From: Mycetocola zhujimingii
GTDB lineage: Bacteria > Actinomycetota > Actinomycetes > Actinomycetales > Microbacteriaceae
Length of the DNA: 64,000 nt
NCBI RefSeq assembly: GCF_003065425.1
Contig: NZ_CP026949.1
Coordinates: 2,976,001-3,040,000 of the forward strand
Reading direction: 5' to 3'
Shown here: positions 42,347-51,285 of the stretch, piece by piece
Numbering within the stretch: position 1 is the first letter of the stretch
How the letters are laid out: each line of letters opens with the position of its first letter
Made by a program: the position numbers and the translations under genes
Notes under the pieces: model-generated
Told to the model about the DNA's origin: nothing
What the model saw: the letters and a program-made list of their open reading frames with translations, nothing else
Database searches by the model: none

Positions 42347-45058
42347 ATGACCCTCGACACACCGACAAGTGCTCCGGCACCAGCGGCGCATGCCCAGGAG
42401 TCGGACGCCGTCCTGGCGCAGCTCGGATCAACGCCGAACGGACTCTCGACCGCCGAAGCCGCCGCGCGGCTGAACCAGTACGGACCCAACCGTCTGGCCG
42501 AGGGCAAACCTCGACCCGCACTGCTTCGACTGCTCCGGCACTTCCGCAACATCCTCATCTACATCCTGCTCGGCGCCGCCGTCATCAAGGCGGTGTACCG
42601 GGACTGGCTCGACTTCTGGGTCATCGCCACCGTCGCCGTTGTCACAGCCCTGATCGGATTCATCCAGGAGGGGCAGGCGGAACGCGCGCTCGCCGGCATC
42701 CGGAACCTGCTCTCGCTCTCGGCACACGTCCGTCGCGACGGGAGCTGGATCGAGGTCGCCGCAGACACCCTCGTTCCCGGTGACATCGTGCGGATCCGGG
42801 CGGGCGACAAGATTCCCGCCGACCTCCGCCTGATCTCTGCGAACCAGCTCGAGGTCGACGAATCAGCGCTCACCGGTGAATCCGTCGCCGCCGCGAAGTC
42901 GACGGATTCATCTCCCCACGACGCCGGAGTCGGCGATCGAGAAGGCATGGCGTTCTCCGGCACGGCGGTCACGGGCGGTGCGGGGGTTGGAGTGGTCACG
43001 GCGACCGGTCCGAACACCGAGATCGGGCACATCCAGAGCCTCATCTCCGAGGCGCAGCCGCTCGCGACGCCGCTGACGCTGCAACTGGATGCCCTGAGCA
43101 AACGAATGGCGTTGGTCATCTTCGTGGCCGCGGCCGCGATGACGGTGGCGGGACGGCTCCTGCACGACGACTCGCCCCGTGACCTGCTGACAGCTGCCAT
43201 TACCTTCGCCGTCGCCGCCGTGCCCGAGGGCCTTCCCGCGATTGTGACGATCACTCTCGCGCTCGGGGTGCAACAGATGGCCAAAGAGCAGGCGATCACC
43301 CGCAAGCTCACCGCGGTGGAGACGCTCGGCTCCGTCACCACGATCTGCTCGGACAAGACCGGCACGCTGACGCTCAACGAGATGACGGTGCGCGAGATCG
43401 TCACACCGGCTGAGCGTTTCGGCGTGACCGGTGAGGGCTATCGGCCGGTGGGTGAGGTTCATCGCGCATCGGACGGGTCGGCCGCGTCGCTGTCGGACTT
43501 CAGCCTCGCCGCACTGGTCGCGACGGTGGCGCGGTGCAACGATGCCGCGCTGGCACAGGATGGCGACGAGTGGTCGATCGTGGGCGCGCCGACCGAGGGC
43601 AGCCTGGTCGTGCTCGCCCGGAAGCTCGGCTTCGACCCCGCCGGGCACACCCGTCTCGCTGAGCTGCCGTTCGATTCGGCGACGAAGTTCATGGCGGTGC
43701 TCGACCGTGATCCGGCGGGTGTCATCCGCTTGATGGTGAAGGGCGCGCCCGACCGTCTCCTCGAGCGGTGCACCACCGAGCTCGCTCCTGACGGGTCGAC
43801 GCAACCCCTCGATAGTACCCGGTGGCACGCCGCCGTCGACGAGCTCGGCGCGACCGGGCTCCGCGTCCTCGCTGCCGCCTGGACCCGGAGGGACACCCTC
43901 TCGGATGTCGCCGTCGAGTCGGTGCGCGACCTCACCTTTCTGGGACTCGTCGGTATCGCTGACCCGCCCCGCCCCGAGGCCATCGAGGCGGTCCGCCTGT
44001 GCCATAGCGCCGGCATCCGAGTCGCAATGATCACCGGCGATCATGCCGCCACCGCGGCCGCGATCAGCTCAGAGCTGGGCCTCGCCGACGACGACGCCAC
44101 CCGGGTGGTGACCGGCGCTGAGCTGCAGCGGATGTCGGACAGCGAACTGTCGGCCATCGCTCCGGAGGTCACCGTGTTCGCGCGCACGAGTCCCGAGCAC
44201 AAGATCCGGATCGTGCGGGCGCTTCAGTCGCGTGGGCAGGTCGTCGCGATGACCGGCGACGGAGTCAACGATGCACCGGCGTTGCGGCGGGCCGACATCG
44301 GCATCGCGATGGGCATCAACGGCACCGAGGTGACCAAGGAGGCTGCCGACATTGTGCTCGCCGATGACGACTTCGCCACTATCGAACGAGCTGTCGCTGA
44401 GGGTCGGCGAATCTTCGACAACATCCAGAAATCACTGATGTTCCTCCTGCCGACCACTTTTGCGCAGGCGCTCGTCGTGTTGACGGCCGTGCTCGGCGGG
44501 TTCGTGCCCCCGCTTCAGCCGACGCAGGTGCTGTGGGTCAACCTCGTGACCGGCGTCACGCTGTCGATTGCCCTCGCTTACGAGCGAGAGGAGCCGGGCG
44601 TGATGAATCGCCCGCCGCGAGACAGGAGCACACCGGTCATCGACCGAATCCTGCTGCCCCGCATCATCCTGGTGTCGATTCTGATTACCGCCGCGACGAT
44701 CGGCATTTTCTTCTTTGTGCTGGGCACCGGCAGCGACTTCGCCGTGGCCCAGACGAGCGCGGTCACCATGCTCGTTCTTGGGCAGGCCACCTACCTGTTC
44801 AACTGTCGCTTCCTGCGGAGCACCAGCGTGACGCCGCGGGTGCTGGTCGGAAACCGTGTGGTCTGGTACTCCATCGGAATTCTCTTCGCGATACAACTGA
44901 CCTTCATCTACGCGCCGTTCATGCAGGCCTGGTTCGACACCGTCCCGCTCGGCCCGAGGGAGTGGGGCATCGCACTCGGGTTCGGGGTGGCCATCTTCCT
45001 CATCGTCGAGGTCGAGAAGGCGATCGTCGGGGCGGTGGAACGGCGGCGGAGCGCGTGA
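42347..45058 (+). CDS. P2-type cation-transporting ATPase
   Basis: A 903-residue P-type ATPase. An N-terminal cation-ATPase domain is followed by the actuator loop TGES (176-179), helix 4 PEGLP (293-297), phosphorylation site DKTGT (Asp336) and hinge GDGVNDAP. In helix 6 the usual NLVTD of Ca(2+) pumps is NLVTG (732-736), losing one ion-ligand aspartate, so the ion may not be Ca(2+). The C-terminal helices are complete. It is monocistronic or leads the 60-residue membrane gene at 45195. Confidence 0.88.
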   Translation: MTLDTPTSAPAPAAHAQESDAVLAQLGSTPNGLSTAEAAARLNQYGPNRLAEGKPRPALLRLLRHFRNILIYILLGAAVIKAVYRDWLDFWVIATVAVVTALIGFIQEGQAERALAGIRNLLSLSAHVRRDGSWIEVAADTLVPGDIVRIRAGDKIPADLRLISANQLEVDESALTGESVAAAKSTDSSPHDAGVGDREGMAFSGTAVTGGAGVGVVTATGPNTEIGHIQSLISEAQPLATPLTLQLDALSKRMALVIFVAAAAMTVAGRLLHDDSPRDLLTAAITFAVAAVPEGLPAIVTITLALGVQQMAKEQAITRKLTAVETLGSVTTICSDKTGTLTLNEMTVREIVTPAERFGVTGEGYRPVGEVHRASDGSAASLSDFSLAALVATVARCNDAALAQDGDEWSIVGAPTEGSLVVLARKLGFDPAGHTRLAELPFDSATKFMAVLDRDPAGVIRLMVKGAPDRLLERCTTELAPDGSTQPLDSTRWHAAVDELGATGLRVLAAAWTRRDTLSDVAVESVRDLTFLGLVGIADPPRPEAIEAVRLCHSAGIRVAMITGDHAATAAAISSELGLADDDATRVVTGAELQRMSDSELSAIAPEVTVFARTSPEHKIRIVRALQSRGQVVAMTGDGVNDAPALRRADIGIAMGINGTEVTKEAADIVLADDDFATIERAVAEGRRIFDNIQKSLMFLLPTTFAQALVVLTAVLGGFVPPLQPTQVLWVNLVTGVTLSIALAYEREEPGVMNRPPRDRSTPVIDRILLPRIILVSILITAATIGIFFFVLGTGSDFAVAQTSAVTMLVLGQATYLFNCRFLRSTSVTPRVLVGNRVVWYSIGILFAIQLTFIYAPFMQAWFDTVPLGPREWGIALGFGVAIFLIVEVEKAIVGAVERRRSA

Positions 45059-45123
45059 ATGCGTGACGGATGCCGCCGGTTGAGAGATTCCGGTTTCGCG
45101 GGCAGGGTTGCAGGGTCAGGACC

Positions 45124-45160
45124 GTGACGGTCAGTGTTGTGACGGCGAGTGTTGTGATGG
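45124..45160. repeat. Short 15-bp tandem repeat
   Basis: GTGACGGTCAGTGTT and GTGACGGCGAGTGTT are adjacent, with a third partial GTGATGG copy. It lies in the gap before the small membrane gene and is not coding in a convincing frame, although it reads as a Cys/Gly-rich string in one frame. Confidence 0.5.
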
Positions 45161-45194
45161 CGGCCAGTGTGGCGGCGGCAGACCGGAGGAATCG

Positions 45195-45377
45195 ATGTAT
45201 CGCACGATGGAGATTGTCGGTTTCATCGCTGGCTTCGGCGGACTAATCGCGTGGCTGATCACCGAGCATTCGGTTCTTCTTCTCGTGACCATGCTCGGGT
45301 TCCTGACCCTCATCCTCGGAATTCAGCTGCGGTTACGAGCGCGCCGGGCGCTCAGACGGGATACAACCGCGCGCTGA
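45195..45377 (+). CDS. Small two-helix membrane protein (60 aa)
   Basis: ATG 45195 has an excellent GGAGG ribosome-binding site. The protein has two hydrophobic segments (VGFIAGFGGLIAWLI and HSVLLLVTMLGFLTLILGI) and a basic C-terminus RLRARRALRR. The frame is open further upstream, but that part covers the tandem repeat and has no start signal. Function unknown. Confidence 0.6.
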   Translation: MYRTMEIVGFIAGFGGLIAWLITEHSVLLLVTMLGFLTLILGIQLRLRARRALRRDTTAR

Positions 45378-45380
45378 GCG

Positions 45381-46388
45381 TCACACGCCGAGCTTCTGCC
45401 GCAGTGCCGCTGGGGAGTTCGCTGCTTTCTTCAGTCGCGAGCTTCCGTATTTCGCGCCGCCGAGCATCCGCGCACCGACAGCGAGCCAGGCGCAGACCGC
45501 CCGTTCGACCAGCCAGGCCGGTGCCCACAGCGCGCTCGTCGCCGGAAAGACGCGCGTGCCGCCGTGTCGGCGCCGGCCGAATTCCGCGAGTCCCATGGCG
45601 GCTGCGGTTATGCAGGCGAGGCGCACGGGGCGACGGGTGCTCCACACGAGCAGCGGGAGAAGGCCCAGCTCGAGCACGAGCCTGACGGGCTGCGCGGAAC
45701 TGTCGTACGCCTGGCGCAGTCGCTGCCTGATGAAGTGAGCGGCACTCGGCGGGTTCCGGCCGACGAAGAGATCACCGACGCGGCGCTCCCGCCCGCCGCC
45801 CGCCGTGATCGTGCGGATGAGTTCGAGGTTCTCGAACAGGACATCGCCGTCGTACCCGCCGAGTTCGAGGAGCAGGTCGCGGTTCACGCCGAGGGTGCCC
45901 GGGTAATCGGATGCCGCGGCGCGGTTAATCAGGGTGCGAGCCGTGTCCCAGCGCGCGTGCCATGGCAGTGCCGTGAAGTGGTTCTGCGGGCGAATGACGT
46001 CTGCGCTCTCCAGCTCGGCGACCATCCGCTCGAGTCCACGCCGGTCGTAGCGCACGTCGTCGTCGGCGACGATCACCCTGCGGTGGCGCGCCAGGCGGAT
46101 GCCGGTAAGCACGCCGGCCACCTTCCCGTTGCCCGTGGTCGGACCGGCGGGTGCCACATGGCGAACGACATCTCCCCAGAGCGCGTGGTGCGTGGCGAAC
46201 ACGGCGGCGGGCGATCCGTCGACGACCGTGACGTCGAGGTGTGCACTCAGGGTGCGCAGGTATTCGGTGAGTTCGCTGACATCGGCGGCGGCACGGCGGT
46301 CGGCCCAGCGGAGCGGCAGTACATATTCGGCGGCGAGGCGGGTCGACTGCGGGCCGGCAGGCGAAGTTGTGGCGGCGCTCGAACTCAT
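45381..46388 (-). CDS. Glycosyltransferase family 2 protein
   Basis: A 335-residue GT-A fold transferase. AEYVLPLRWADRRAAADVSELTEYLRTL opens the nucleotide-sugar domain, the metal-binding D-x-D is in VIVADDDVRYD, and SDYPGTLGVNRDLLLELGGYDG marks the acceptor region. A weakly hydrophobic stretch follows about residue 235. It converges on the small membrane gene four bases away. Acceptor unknown. Confidence 0.8.
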   Translation of the reverse strand: MSSSAATTSPAGPQSTRLAAEYVLPLRWADRRAAADVSELTEYLRTLSAHLDVTVVDGSPAAVFATHHALWGDVVRHVAPAGPTTGNGKVAGVLTGIRLARHRRVIVADDDVRYDRRGLERMVAELESADVIRPQNHFTALPWHARWDTARTLINRAAASDYPGTLGVNRDLLLELGGYDGDVLFENLELIRTITAGGGRERRVGDLFVGRNPPSAAHFIRQRLRQAYDSSAQPVRLVLELGLLPLLVWSTRRPVRLACITAAAMGLAEFGRRRHGGTRVFPATSALWAPAWLVERAVCAWLAVGARMLGGAKYGSSRLKKAANSPAALRQKLGV

Positions 46389-46469
46389 CCGCCCACTCTC
46401 GGCGGGGGCTCAGCCGGGGTCAACCCCTTGTCAGTACAGGATGTCGGTGGCGCGCGCGACACTGTGCGC

Positions 46470-47027
46470 ATGGAGAAGCCTCTTCCCACCATGGATGACG
46501 TTCTGCTGGCGCACTTCGGCACGGAGTACGACAACAGCACAGGAGTGCAGCGCAAACGGATCGTTCGCGTCGACAAGCTCCTTCGCCGGTATCTCGAGTC
46601 TGAACCGGAGACCTTCCTCGGCCCGTACGGCCGGGCCATTCTCGATGCCGAGCGCGAGTTCGCGCCCAAAGGTGCGGTGTGCCGAATCATGCGGGCCGAC
46701 ACTCTGCTGTTTGCGTTGCAGCGGTTCATTGAGCCGCCTCATCTCGACCCGGATCCGCTCGTTCAGCGGGTGCAGTTGCGCTGCGTCGAACGGCTCATCG
46801 CGCGACTGGTGAGAATCGAGCTCGCTGAGTACGACACAACCTGTGTGCAGTGGGATCTCAATGGCGCGCTCCGCCGCGCGAAGTGGGAGCTCAATCGCGA
46901 TCGCCGTGAGGCAGCTCGCGCGCGCAGGCAGGCGCAGCGCGACGCCGAGCTGCGCGCGAGTGACGAACAGTATCCGGGAGTGTTTGGAGTGGGCCGTTCC
47001 CCCTGGGGACAGCCCCCATCTCCATGA
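46470..47027 (+). CDS. Unrecognised basic 185-aa protein
   Basis: No family is recognised. It is soluble, helical and rich in Arg and Glu, with a very basic stretch near residues 145-165 (RREAARARRQAQRD) and a Gly/Pro tail. The start ATG 46470 is chosen because GACACT lies six bases before it, as in other leaderless genes here; the frame is open much further upstream, but that part is antisense to the glycosyltransferase. The 150 bases that follow it have no gene. Confidence 0.55.
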   Translation: MEKPLPTMDDVLLAHFGTEYDNSTGVQRKRIVRVDKLLRRYLESEPETFLGPYGRAILDAEREFAPKGAVCRIMRADTLLFALQRFIEPPHLDPDPLVQRVQLRCVERLIARLVRIELAEYDTTCVQWDLNGALRRAKWELNRDRREAARARRQAQRDAELRASDEQYPGVFGVGRSPWGQPPSP

Positions 47028-47177
47028 CTCCGACACCGCGTCCACTTCGGATGCCAGCACCCACTTTGCTCGGACGAATTCGGTTGTCTATCTCGCGAAA
47101 GTGGAGCCGAATCTGGCCGAGCAGCAACGCCAACAGCCTTTCCTGGCCGAGCAGTGGCGGGATACAGCAATTCCTGG

Positions 47178-47891
47178 CTAAGCAGCGCCCCGCAGCAGCA
47201 ATGCATCCACCGCGACGAAGAACAGCGCGGCGGCGACGAGGATCCAGTTCGGCAGGACCGACACAAAGCGGCTCCACCCGGTCGCCACAACCGGTGCTTC
47301 CATCGGCGCGCGCACCGGATCGGACTCACCACGCTCGCGGATTGTCTCCCAGAGCGCTACCCCGAGGAGAACGCCACCGCCAACCAGCGCGACCGGCAGA
47401 CCGGGCAGTTCGAACAGCACAATGTGCCGCAGGGTCAGGTCGAGCGCGACCTGCAGACCGAACAGCAGCATCCCGGCGACCACGAGCTTCCACGTTCCAA
47501 CCCGTGCGATCAGCTGAAACAGACGCGGCGCGAGCGACAGCAGCACCAGCGCGAGCGCCACCAGGGTCAGCTGAGACAGCCGAACTTCAACCGCGTCTCC
47601 GGCGAGCGCGGCCGGTGCGGCGAAGACGACAGCGAAGAACCCGACCAGGCTCACGATGCCGGTCATGATCGCTCGGGTGATATCGGCCCGTGCCCCCGCG
47701 ACGGGAGGCAGGTCCAGCGACCGCGCGTATTCGCGTGCCGGGCCGAAGGCATCCGTTGCGGTCTGATTCGAATCGGCGAGGAACTCCTGCGCGGTTGCAA
47801 CCGCGTCGCCGATGTCGGCGCCACTGACATCGAGCAGCCGCAGTTCCAGCACGAACTGGTCGAGCCAGGCGTCGTTGTCGGTCTTCATCAT
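47178..47891 (-). CDS. HAAS-type membrane protein paired with PadR
   Basis: About 237 residues. An N-terminal cytoplasmic helical domain (WLDQFVLELRLLDVSGADIGDAVATAQEFL) matches the HAAS/DUF1700-like module that commonly accompanies PadR regulators; the rest has about five to six membrane helices. ATG 47891 overlaps the PadR stop by four bases (ATGA). Such pairs are thought to sense envelope stress and relieve PadR repression. Confidence 0.72.
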   Translation of the reverse strand: MMKTDNDAWLDQFVLELRLLDVSGADIGDAVATAQEFLADSNQTATDAFGPAREYARSLDLPPVAGARADITRAIMTGIVSLVGFFAVVFAAPAALAGDAVEVRLSQLTLVALALVLLSLAPRLFQLIARVGTWKLVVAGMLLFGLQVALDLTLRHIVLFELPGLPVALVGGGVLLGVALWETIRERGESDPVRAPMEAPVVATGWSRFVSVLPNWILVAAALFFVAVDALLLRGAA

Positions 47892-48229
47892 GTGGCGCTG
47901 CCGCCCTGCAGGTGCTTGCGTGTGATCTCCGTGAAGCTCGCCCATTGTGCGGTCTGCCTTTCCAGTTCGTCGAGTCCCTCTGCGGTGAGTGAAAAGTACT
48001 TGCGTCCTGGGCCGCCGTCGCCGGCCGTCCATTCGACGGTGACCCAGCCTGCCGATTCGAATCGGGTGAGCAGCGGGTACAGCGTTCCGCCTTTGATGAC
48101 GCCAAACCCTGCCTCATCAAGCATGCGGACGATCGCGTAGCCATAGGTCGGCCCGCCACCGAGCGCCTTTAAGACGCTGAGGCCGAGCACGGCGCGCATC
48201 CAGTCGCTGGGCCACTGAGTCGCTTCCAT
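47888..48229 (-). CDS. PadR family transcriptional regulator
   Basis: A 113-residue PadR winged helix. VLGLSVLKALGGGPTYGYAIVRMLDEAGFGVIKGGTLYPLLTRFESAGWV and GPGRKYFSLTAEG are classic. It is coupled by ATGA to the HAAS-type membrane gene, and a palindrome lies just upstream of its start, so it probably represses its own operon. Confidence 0.9.
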   Translation of the reverse strand: MEATQWPSDWMRAVLGLSVLKALGGGPTYGYAIVRMLDEAGFGVIKGGTLYPLLTRFESAGWVTVEWTAGDGGPGRKYFSLTAEGLDELERQTAQWASFTEITRKHLQGGSAT

Positions 48230-48249
48230 AGGTAGATGCTCTCACTAGT

Positions 48250-48264
48250 TAGACAAACTGTCTA
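48250..48264. promoter_or_regulatory. Palindrome upstream of PadR (probable operator)
   Basis: TAGACA-AAC-TGTCTA, six-base arms, 21 bases before the PadR start on the minus strand. PadR regulators commonly bind such dyads in their own promoter. Confidence 0.6.
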
Positions 48265-48512
48265 GTACCGCGATCGAATTTAGGGGGTAACCGGGCGCGT
48301 CACTCCGGACGGACCGAGGGTCAGGCATCCGGTGGCCAGACAGCCGGCGGCCTGGCCAACGGCTCAGGGCAAAAGATACGACAGACCTAGAGCGGCCGAC
48401 CGTAGGGGTAGTCGACCCAGAGTCCGGCACCCTCCGCCAGGAGCAGCCAGCGCGAACGCTGGCCGCCACCGCCCCGCAGGAATACGATTCACCCGGGCAC
48501 AGTTGGCTCTCA

Positions 48513-48530
48513 TCGATGCGTACGCATCGA
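48513..48530. promoter_or_regulatory. Perfect 18-bp palindrome before the LLM oxidoreductase
   Basis: TCGATGCGTACGCATCGA, with no spacer, ends 29 bases before ATG 48560. It is likely an operator; no regulator gene for it is adjacent, unless PadR acts here as well. The rest of the 330-base gap 48230-48559 has no gene. Confidence 0.6.
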
Positions 48531-48559
48531 CTCTCACCGAACCTCGGACGGATATCTCC

Positions 48560-49591
48560 ATGGCACAGCACCTCGAACTCGGCCTCGACACCTTTGGGGA
48601 CGTGACCATCGACAGCAACGGCGAGCGCGAGACCGACGCGCAGGTGATCCGCAACGTGATCGCCCAGGCCGTTCTCGCTGACTCCGTCGGCATCGACTTC
48701 ATCGGTATCGGCGAGCACCACCGCGACGACTTCTCGATCTCAGCGCCCGACATGGTCCTCGCCGCAATCGCCGGCCAGACCGAACGCATCCGCCTCGGCA
48801 CCGCTGTCACCGTACTCTCGAGCGACGACCCGATTCGCGTGTTCGAGCGCTTCTCCACACTGGATGCCGCCAGCAACGGACGCGCGGAGGTCATCCTCGG
48901 TCGCGGCTCATTTACCGAATCCTTCCCGCTGTTCGGTTTCGACCTGGCCGACTACGAGACCCTCTTCACCGAGAAACTCGACCTCTTCGTGCAGCTGCTC
49001 AAGGAAAAGCCGGTCACCTGGTCGGGCAGCTACCGCGCGCCGCTCGTCGACGCCGACGTGCACCCCAAGACCGAGTCCGGTCGCCTCACCGCGTGGATCG
49101 GGGTTGGCGGATCACCGGAATCCGTCGTGCGCTCCGTGCGCAGCGGCATCCCGATGATGCTCGCCATCATCGGCGGCGACCCGGGCCGATTCCTGCCGTA
49201 TGTCGAGCTGTACGGGCGCGCGTCCGACCAGCTCGGCCTGCCGCGGATGCCGCTCGGCGCGCACTCCCCCGGCCACATTGCCGAGACCGACGAGCTCGCG
49301 CGCGAGCAGCTCTGGCCGCACTTCCGCGTCAACCGCAACCGCATCGGTGCCGAGCGCGGCTGGCCGTCCGTGACCGAAGCCGAGTACGTGCAGGAAATCG
49401 AGCACGGTTCTCTCTACGCCGGATCACCCGAGACAGTTGCGCAGCGGATCGCGGCGACGGCACGCACCCTCGGGCTCAACCGCTTCGACCTCAAGTACGC
49501 GAACGGCACGATGCCGCACGACCAGCTCATGCGGAGCATCGAGCTCTACGGCACGCAGGTGATCCCGCGCGTGCGCGAGTTGCTCGCGTAG
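48560..49591 (+). CDS. LLM class flavin-dependent oxidoreductase
   Basis: A 343-residue luciferase-like TIM-barrel oxidoreductase. MAQHLELGLDTFGDVTIDSNG, GIDFIGIGEHHRDDFSISAPD, RIRLGTAVTVLSSDDPIRVFERFSTLDAASNGRAEVILGRGSFTESFPLFGFDLADYE match the Atu2307-like subgroup of F420/FMN-dependent LLM enzymes. The family oxidises or reduces small carbonyl compounds; no substrate is known. The gene is alone and preceded by the 48513 palindrome. Confidence 0.88.
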   Translation: MAQHLELGLDTFGDVTIDSNGERETDAQVIRNVIAQAVLADSVGIDFIGIGEHHRDDFSISAPDMVLAAIAGQTERIRLGTAVTVLSSDDPIRVFERFSTLDAASNGRAEVILGRGSFTESFPLFGFDLADYETLFTEKLDLFVQLLKEKPVTWSGSYRAPLVDADVHPKTESGRLTAWIGVGGSPESVVRSVRSGIPMMLAIIGGDPGRFLPYVELYGRASDQLGLPRMPLGAHSPGHIAETDELAREQLWPHFRVNRNRIGAERGWPSVTEAEYVQEIEHGSLYAGSPETVAQRIAATARTLGLNRFDLKYANGTMPHDQLMRSIELYGTQVIPRVRELLA

Positions 49592-49639
49592 GGCGCGCTT
49601 CGGGTGCCGGTCGCGGATGCCTGCGCCCGGACGCCCACC

Positions 49640-49705
49640 GCTACACATCCATGCTCGCGCTACAGATACTTCTGCAGCGCGAGCGTGGGAACTGCAGCGC
49701 TCGAC
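49640..49705. repeat. Dispersed hairpin repeat, copy 1
   Basis: The core hairpin is at 49650-49687: 16-base arms (CATGCTCGCGCTACAG and CTGCAGCGCGAGCGTG, two mismatches) around the loop ATACTT, then GGGAACTGCAGCGCTCGA. It lies in the 744-base non-coding gap 49592-50335, together with copies 2 and 3. Similar elements occur at 49783, 50172, 53813 and 56195. Confidence 0.75.
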
Positions 49706-49782
49706 CTCACCCAGGCAGCGGGAGGCTGCCCCTCCTGCCGGGCCGGAGCCCTGCCGCGGATGCCCGCGCGTGCCCGCGTCAT

Positions 49783-49853
49783 CCACCGCGGCACATCCAC
49801 GCTCGCGCGGCAGATACTTCTGCAGCGCAGGGCATGGAACTGCAGCGCTCGAC
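49783..49853. repeat. Dispersed hairpin repeat, copy 2
   Basis: The core is GCGCGGCAG-ATACTT-CTGCAGCGC, with the same loop as copy 1, and the element ends in GGAACTGCAGCGCTCGAC. The flanks CCGCGGCACATCCACGCTC also match copy 1. It is 95 bases after copy 1. Confidence 0.75.
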
Positions 49854-50171
49854 GGTCCGGCGGCGACGGCTACGTGTACCGGGTCAGGACGCGCGACGGT
49901 TGCGGCGGCGCGAGAACAGCCTTCGATCCGCAACCCCGCTGAGAACAGTCACACCGACTTCAATCAGCAACGCCCACATACCGTAATTCTGCAGAAGCCC
50001 AGAGCCACCCGCAAGGGTCAGATCCAGGCACACCCGGGTGCCTGCGGGCGGCGCCCCACGTTCAGATGAACCAGCGGATGCCGGTATCCGCCCGCCCTCA
50101 TCACCCACCGTGTCACATCCGCTACTTCGCCGCCCATCCCGGATGCCGTCATCCGCCCGCCACATCACCGA

Positions 50172-50240
50172 CCGCTACACATCCATTCCCGCGCTACAGA
50201 TACTTCTGCAGCGCAAAGCATGGAACTGTAGCGCTCGATG
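50172..50240. repeat. Dispersed hairpin repeat, copy 3
   Basis: CCGCTACACATCCATTCCC leads into GCGCTACAG-ATACTT-CTGCAGCGC and then TGGAACTGTAGCGCTCGA. It matches copies 1 and 2 over about 65 bases. Between copy 2 and copy 3 no repeat and no convincing gene is seen. Confidence 0.75.
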
Positions 50241-50335
50241 GCGAGTGGGCTGGCCCAAGCCCCGCAGACCGCACCAACTCCGCACGAGTCCCCGCGGGCC
50301 GGACTAACGGCGCACGAGTCCTCGCGGCCCACAGG

Positions 50336-50638
50336 TCAGCTGCCGGCGCCCGGCTTGGGCCCGTCGCCCGGCGGCATCCCGCCCCCGCCCGGTATCCCAC
50401 CGTCGGGCGACGTGTCGCCTGGGTCCTGCGGCTTTGGTTTCTTGTCCTTGCTCGCCGCGTCGAGCGCGACTCCGAGGGCGACGCCGATTGCGAGGCCCGT
50501 CCCCACGAACGCCCAGTTATCCAGCGCGACGCTGATGGCCACTCCAAACAGGAGGCCGAAAGAGATTCCCATCGACAGGTAGTAACCCTGACCGTGCTCC
50601 CCGTCGCCGGCTGGGTTCGACTTCTTCTCCGTGGCCAT
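50336..50638 (-). CDS. Small membrane protein with Gly/Pro-rich tail (100 aa)
   Basis: A 100-residue protein of unknown family: a short charged N-terminus, two hydrophobic segments (YYLSMGISFGLLFGVAISVAL and VGTGLAIGVALGVALDAA), then a Lys/Pro/Gly/Asp-rich tail. ATG 50638 is preceded by TACGGT at six bases on the minus strand, so the gene looks leaderless and the longer frame to 50653 is unlikely. Confidence 0.6.
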   Translation of the reverse strand: MATEKKSNPAGDGEHGQGYYLSMGISFGLLFGVAISVALDNWAFVGTGLAIGVALGVALDAASKDKKPKPQDPGDTSPDGGIPGGGGMPPGDGPKPGAGS

Positions 50639-50730
50639 GTCGCAACCGTACAAGTCGTCGTGAGTGACGGCATCCGCCCCTCGGGGGATGTTCAGTGGAA
50701 TTTCCAGCCAGTTTTCACACTCCGGAGATA

Positions 50731-50749
50731 TACTGTCTCAAAGACAGTA
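50731..50749. promoter_or_regulatory. Operator of the MarR/SDR operon
   Basis: TACTGTCTCAAAGACAGTA has eight-base arms around CAA and lies about 14 bases before the MarR gene. It probably mediates autorepression. Confidence 0.7.
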
Positions 50750-50763
50750 AATAGGGAGTGGCG

Positions 50764-51285
50764 ATGGCAGAGCAGAACGACCCACATCCGTACTCATCGG
50801 ATTTTCTCGCCGCACTCACCGGGATCATTGCCCAGTGGACAGCGCCGAGCTTCCTCGTCGGGGTCACCGCTCGCGAGGGGATCGACCTCGATTCGACGTC
50901 GATCACGGCCATCAGCATCCTCGGTCGACGCGGCCCGCTGCGCCCCTCCGCTCTCGCTGAGCACCTCGCAACCGGTGCATCAAACGTGAGCAAGGTGCTT
51001 GGCCGGCTGGAGACATCCGGACTCGTCGAACGCCGCAAGGATGACGCCGACGCCCGCGCCTCGCTGGTCCAGCTCACGCCCGCTGGCGAAGACATGGCAA
51101 CGGCCTTCGTGCGCGCCGGCGACGGCATGCTCGAAGAACTCCTCGACGGCTGGACCGAAAAGGAGCGCCACCTGCTCACCCAAATCACCCAGCGGCTCGA
51201 TTCGTCCACCCGGGCGTTTGCGGCTCGCATCAGCACCAACCCATCAGGCCCACAAGGCTCAGAAGAAAGAACGGTCTCAGAATGA
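50764..51285 (+). CDS. MarR family transcriptional regulator
   Basis: About 173 residues. The winged helix reads GRRGPLRPSALAEHLATGASNVSKVLGRLETSGLVERRKDDADAR, with the DxR wing. AGGGAG lies five bases before ATG 50764; an in-frame GTG at 50758 is the alternative. The gene overlaps the SDR gene by four bases (ATGA), so the MarR protein probably regulates the operon in which it lies through the palindrome at 50731. Confidence 0.88.
   Translation: MAEQNDPHPYSSDFLAALTGIIAQWTAPSFLVGVTAREGIDLDSTSITAISILGRRGPLRPSALAEHLATGASNVSKVLGRLETSGLVERRKDDADARASLVQLTPAGEDMATAFVRAGDGMLEELLDGWTEKERHLLTQITQRLDSSTRAFAARISTNPSGPQGSEERTVSE

Noticed and set aside
45564-46469. Upstream extension of the 185-residue orphan gene
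   Set aside because: It is antisense to the glycosyltransferase with no start signal.
48513-48530. The palindrome as a terminator stem
   Set aside because: No T-run follows on either strand and it sits just before a gene start, so an operator is more likely.
49884-50168. Minus-strand frame ending in a hydrophobic MWALLIEVGVTVLSG stretch
   Set aside because: A small membrane peptide is imaginable, but there is no start signal and the rest of the frame is low complexity.
49640-50240. Three repeat copies as a possible CRISPR array
   Set aside because: The copies are about 65-70 bases, unevenly spaced and self-complementary along their length, and no cas gene is near.
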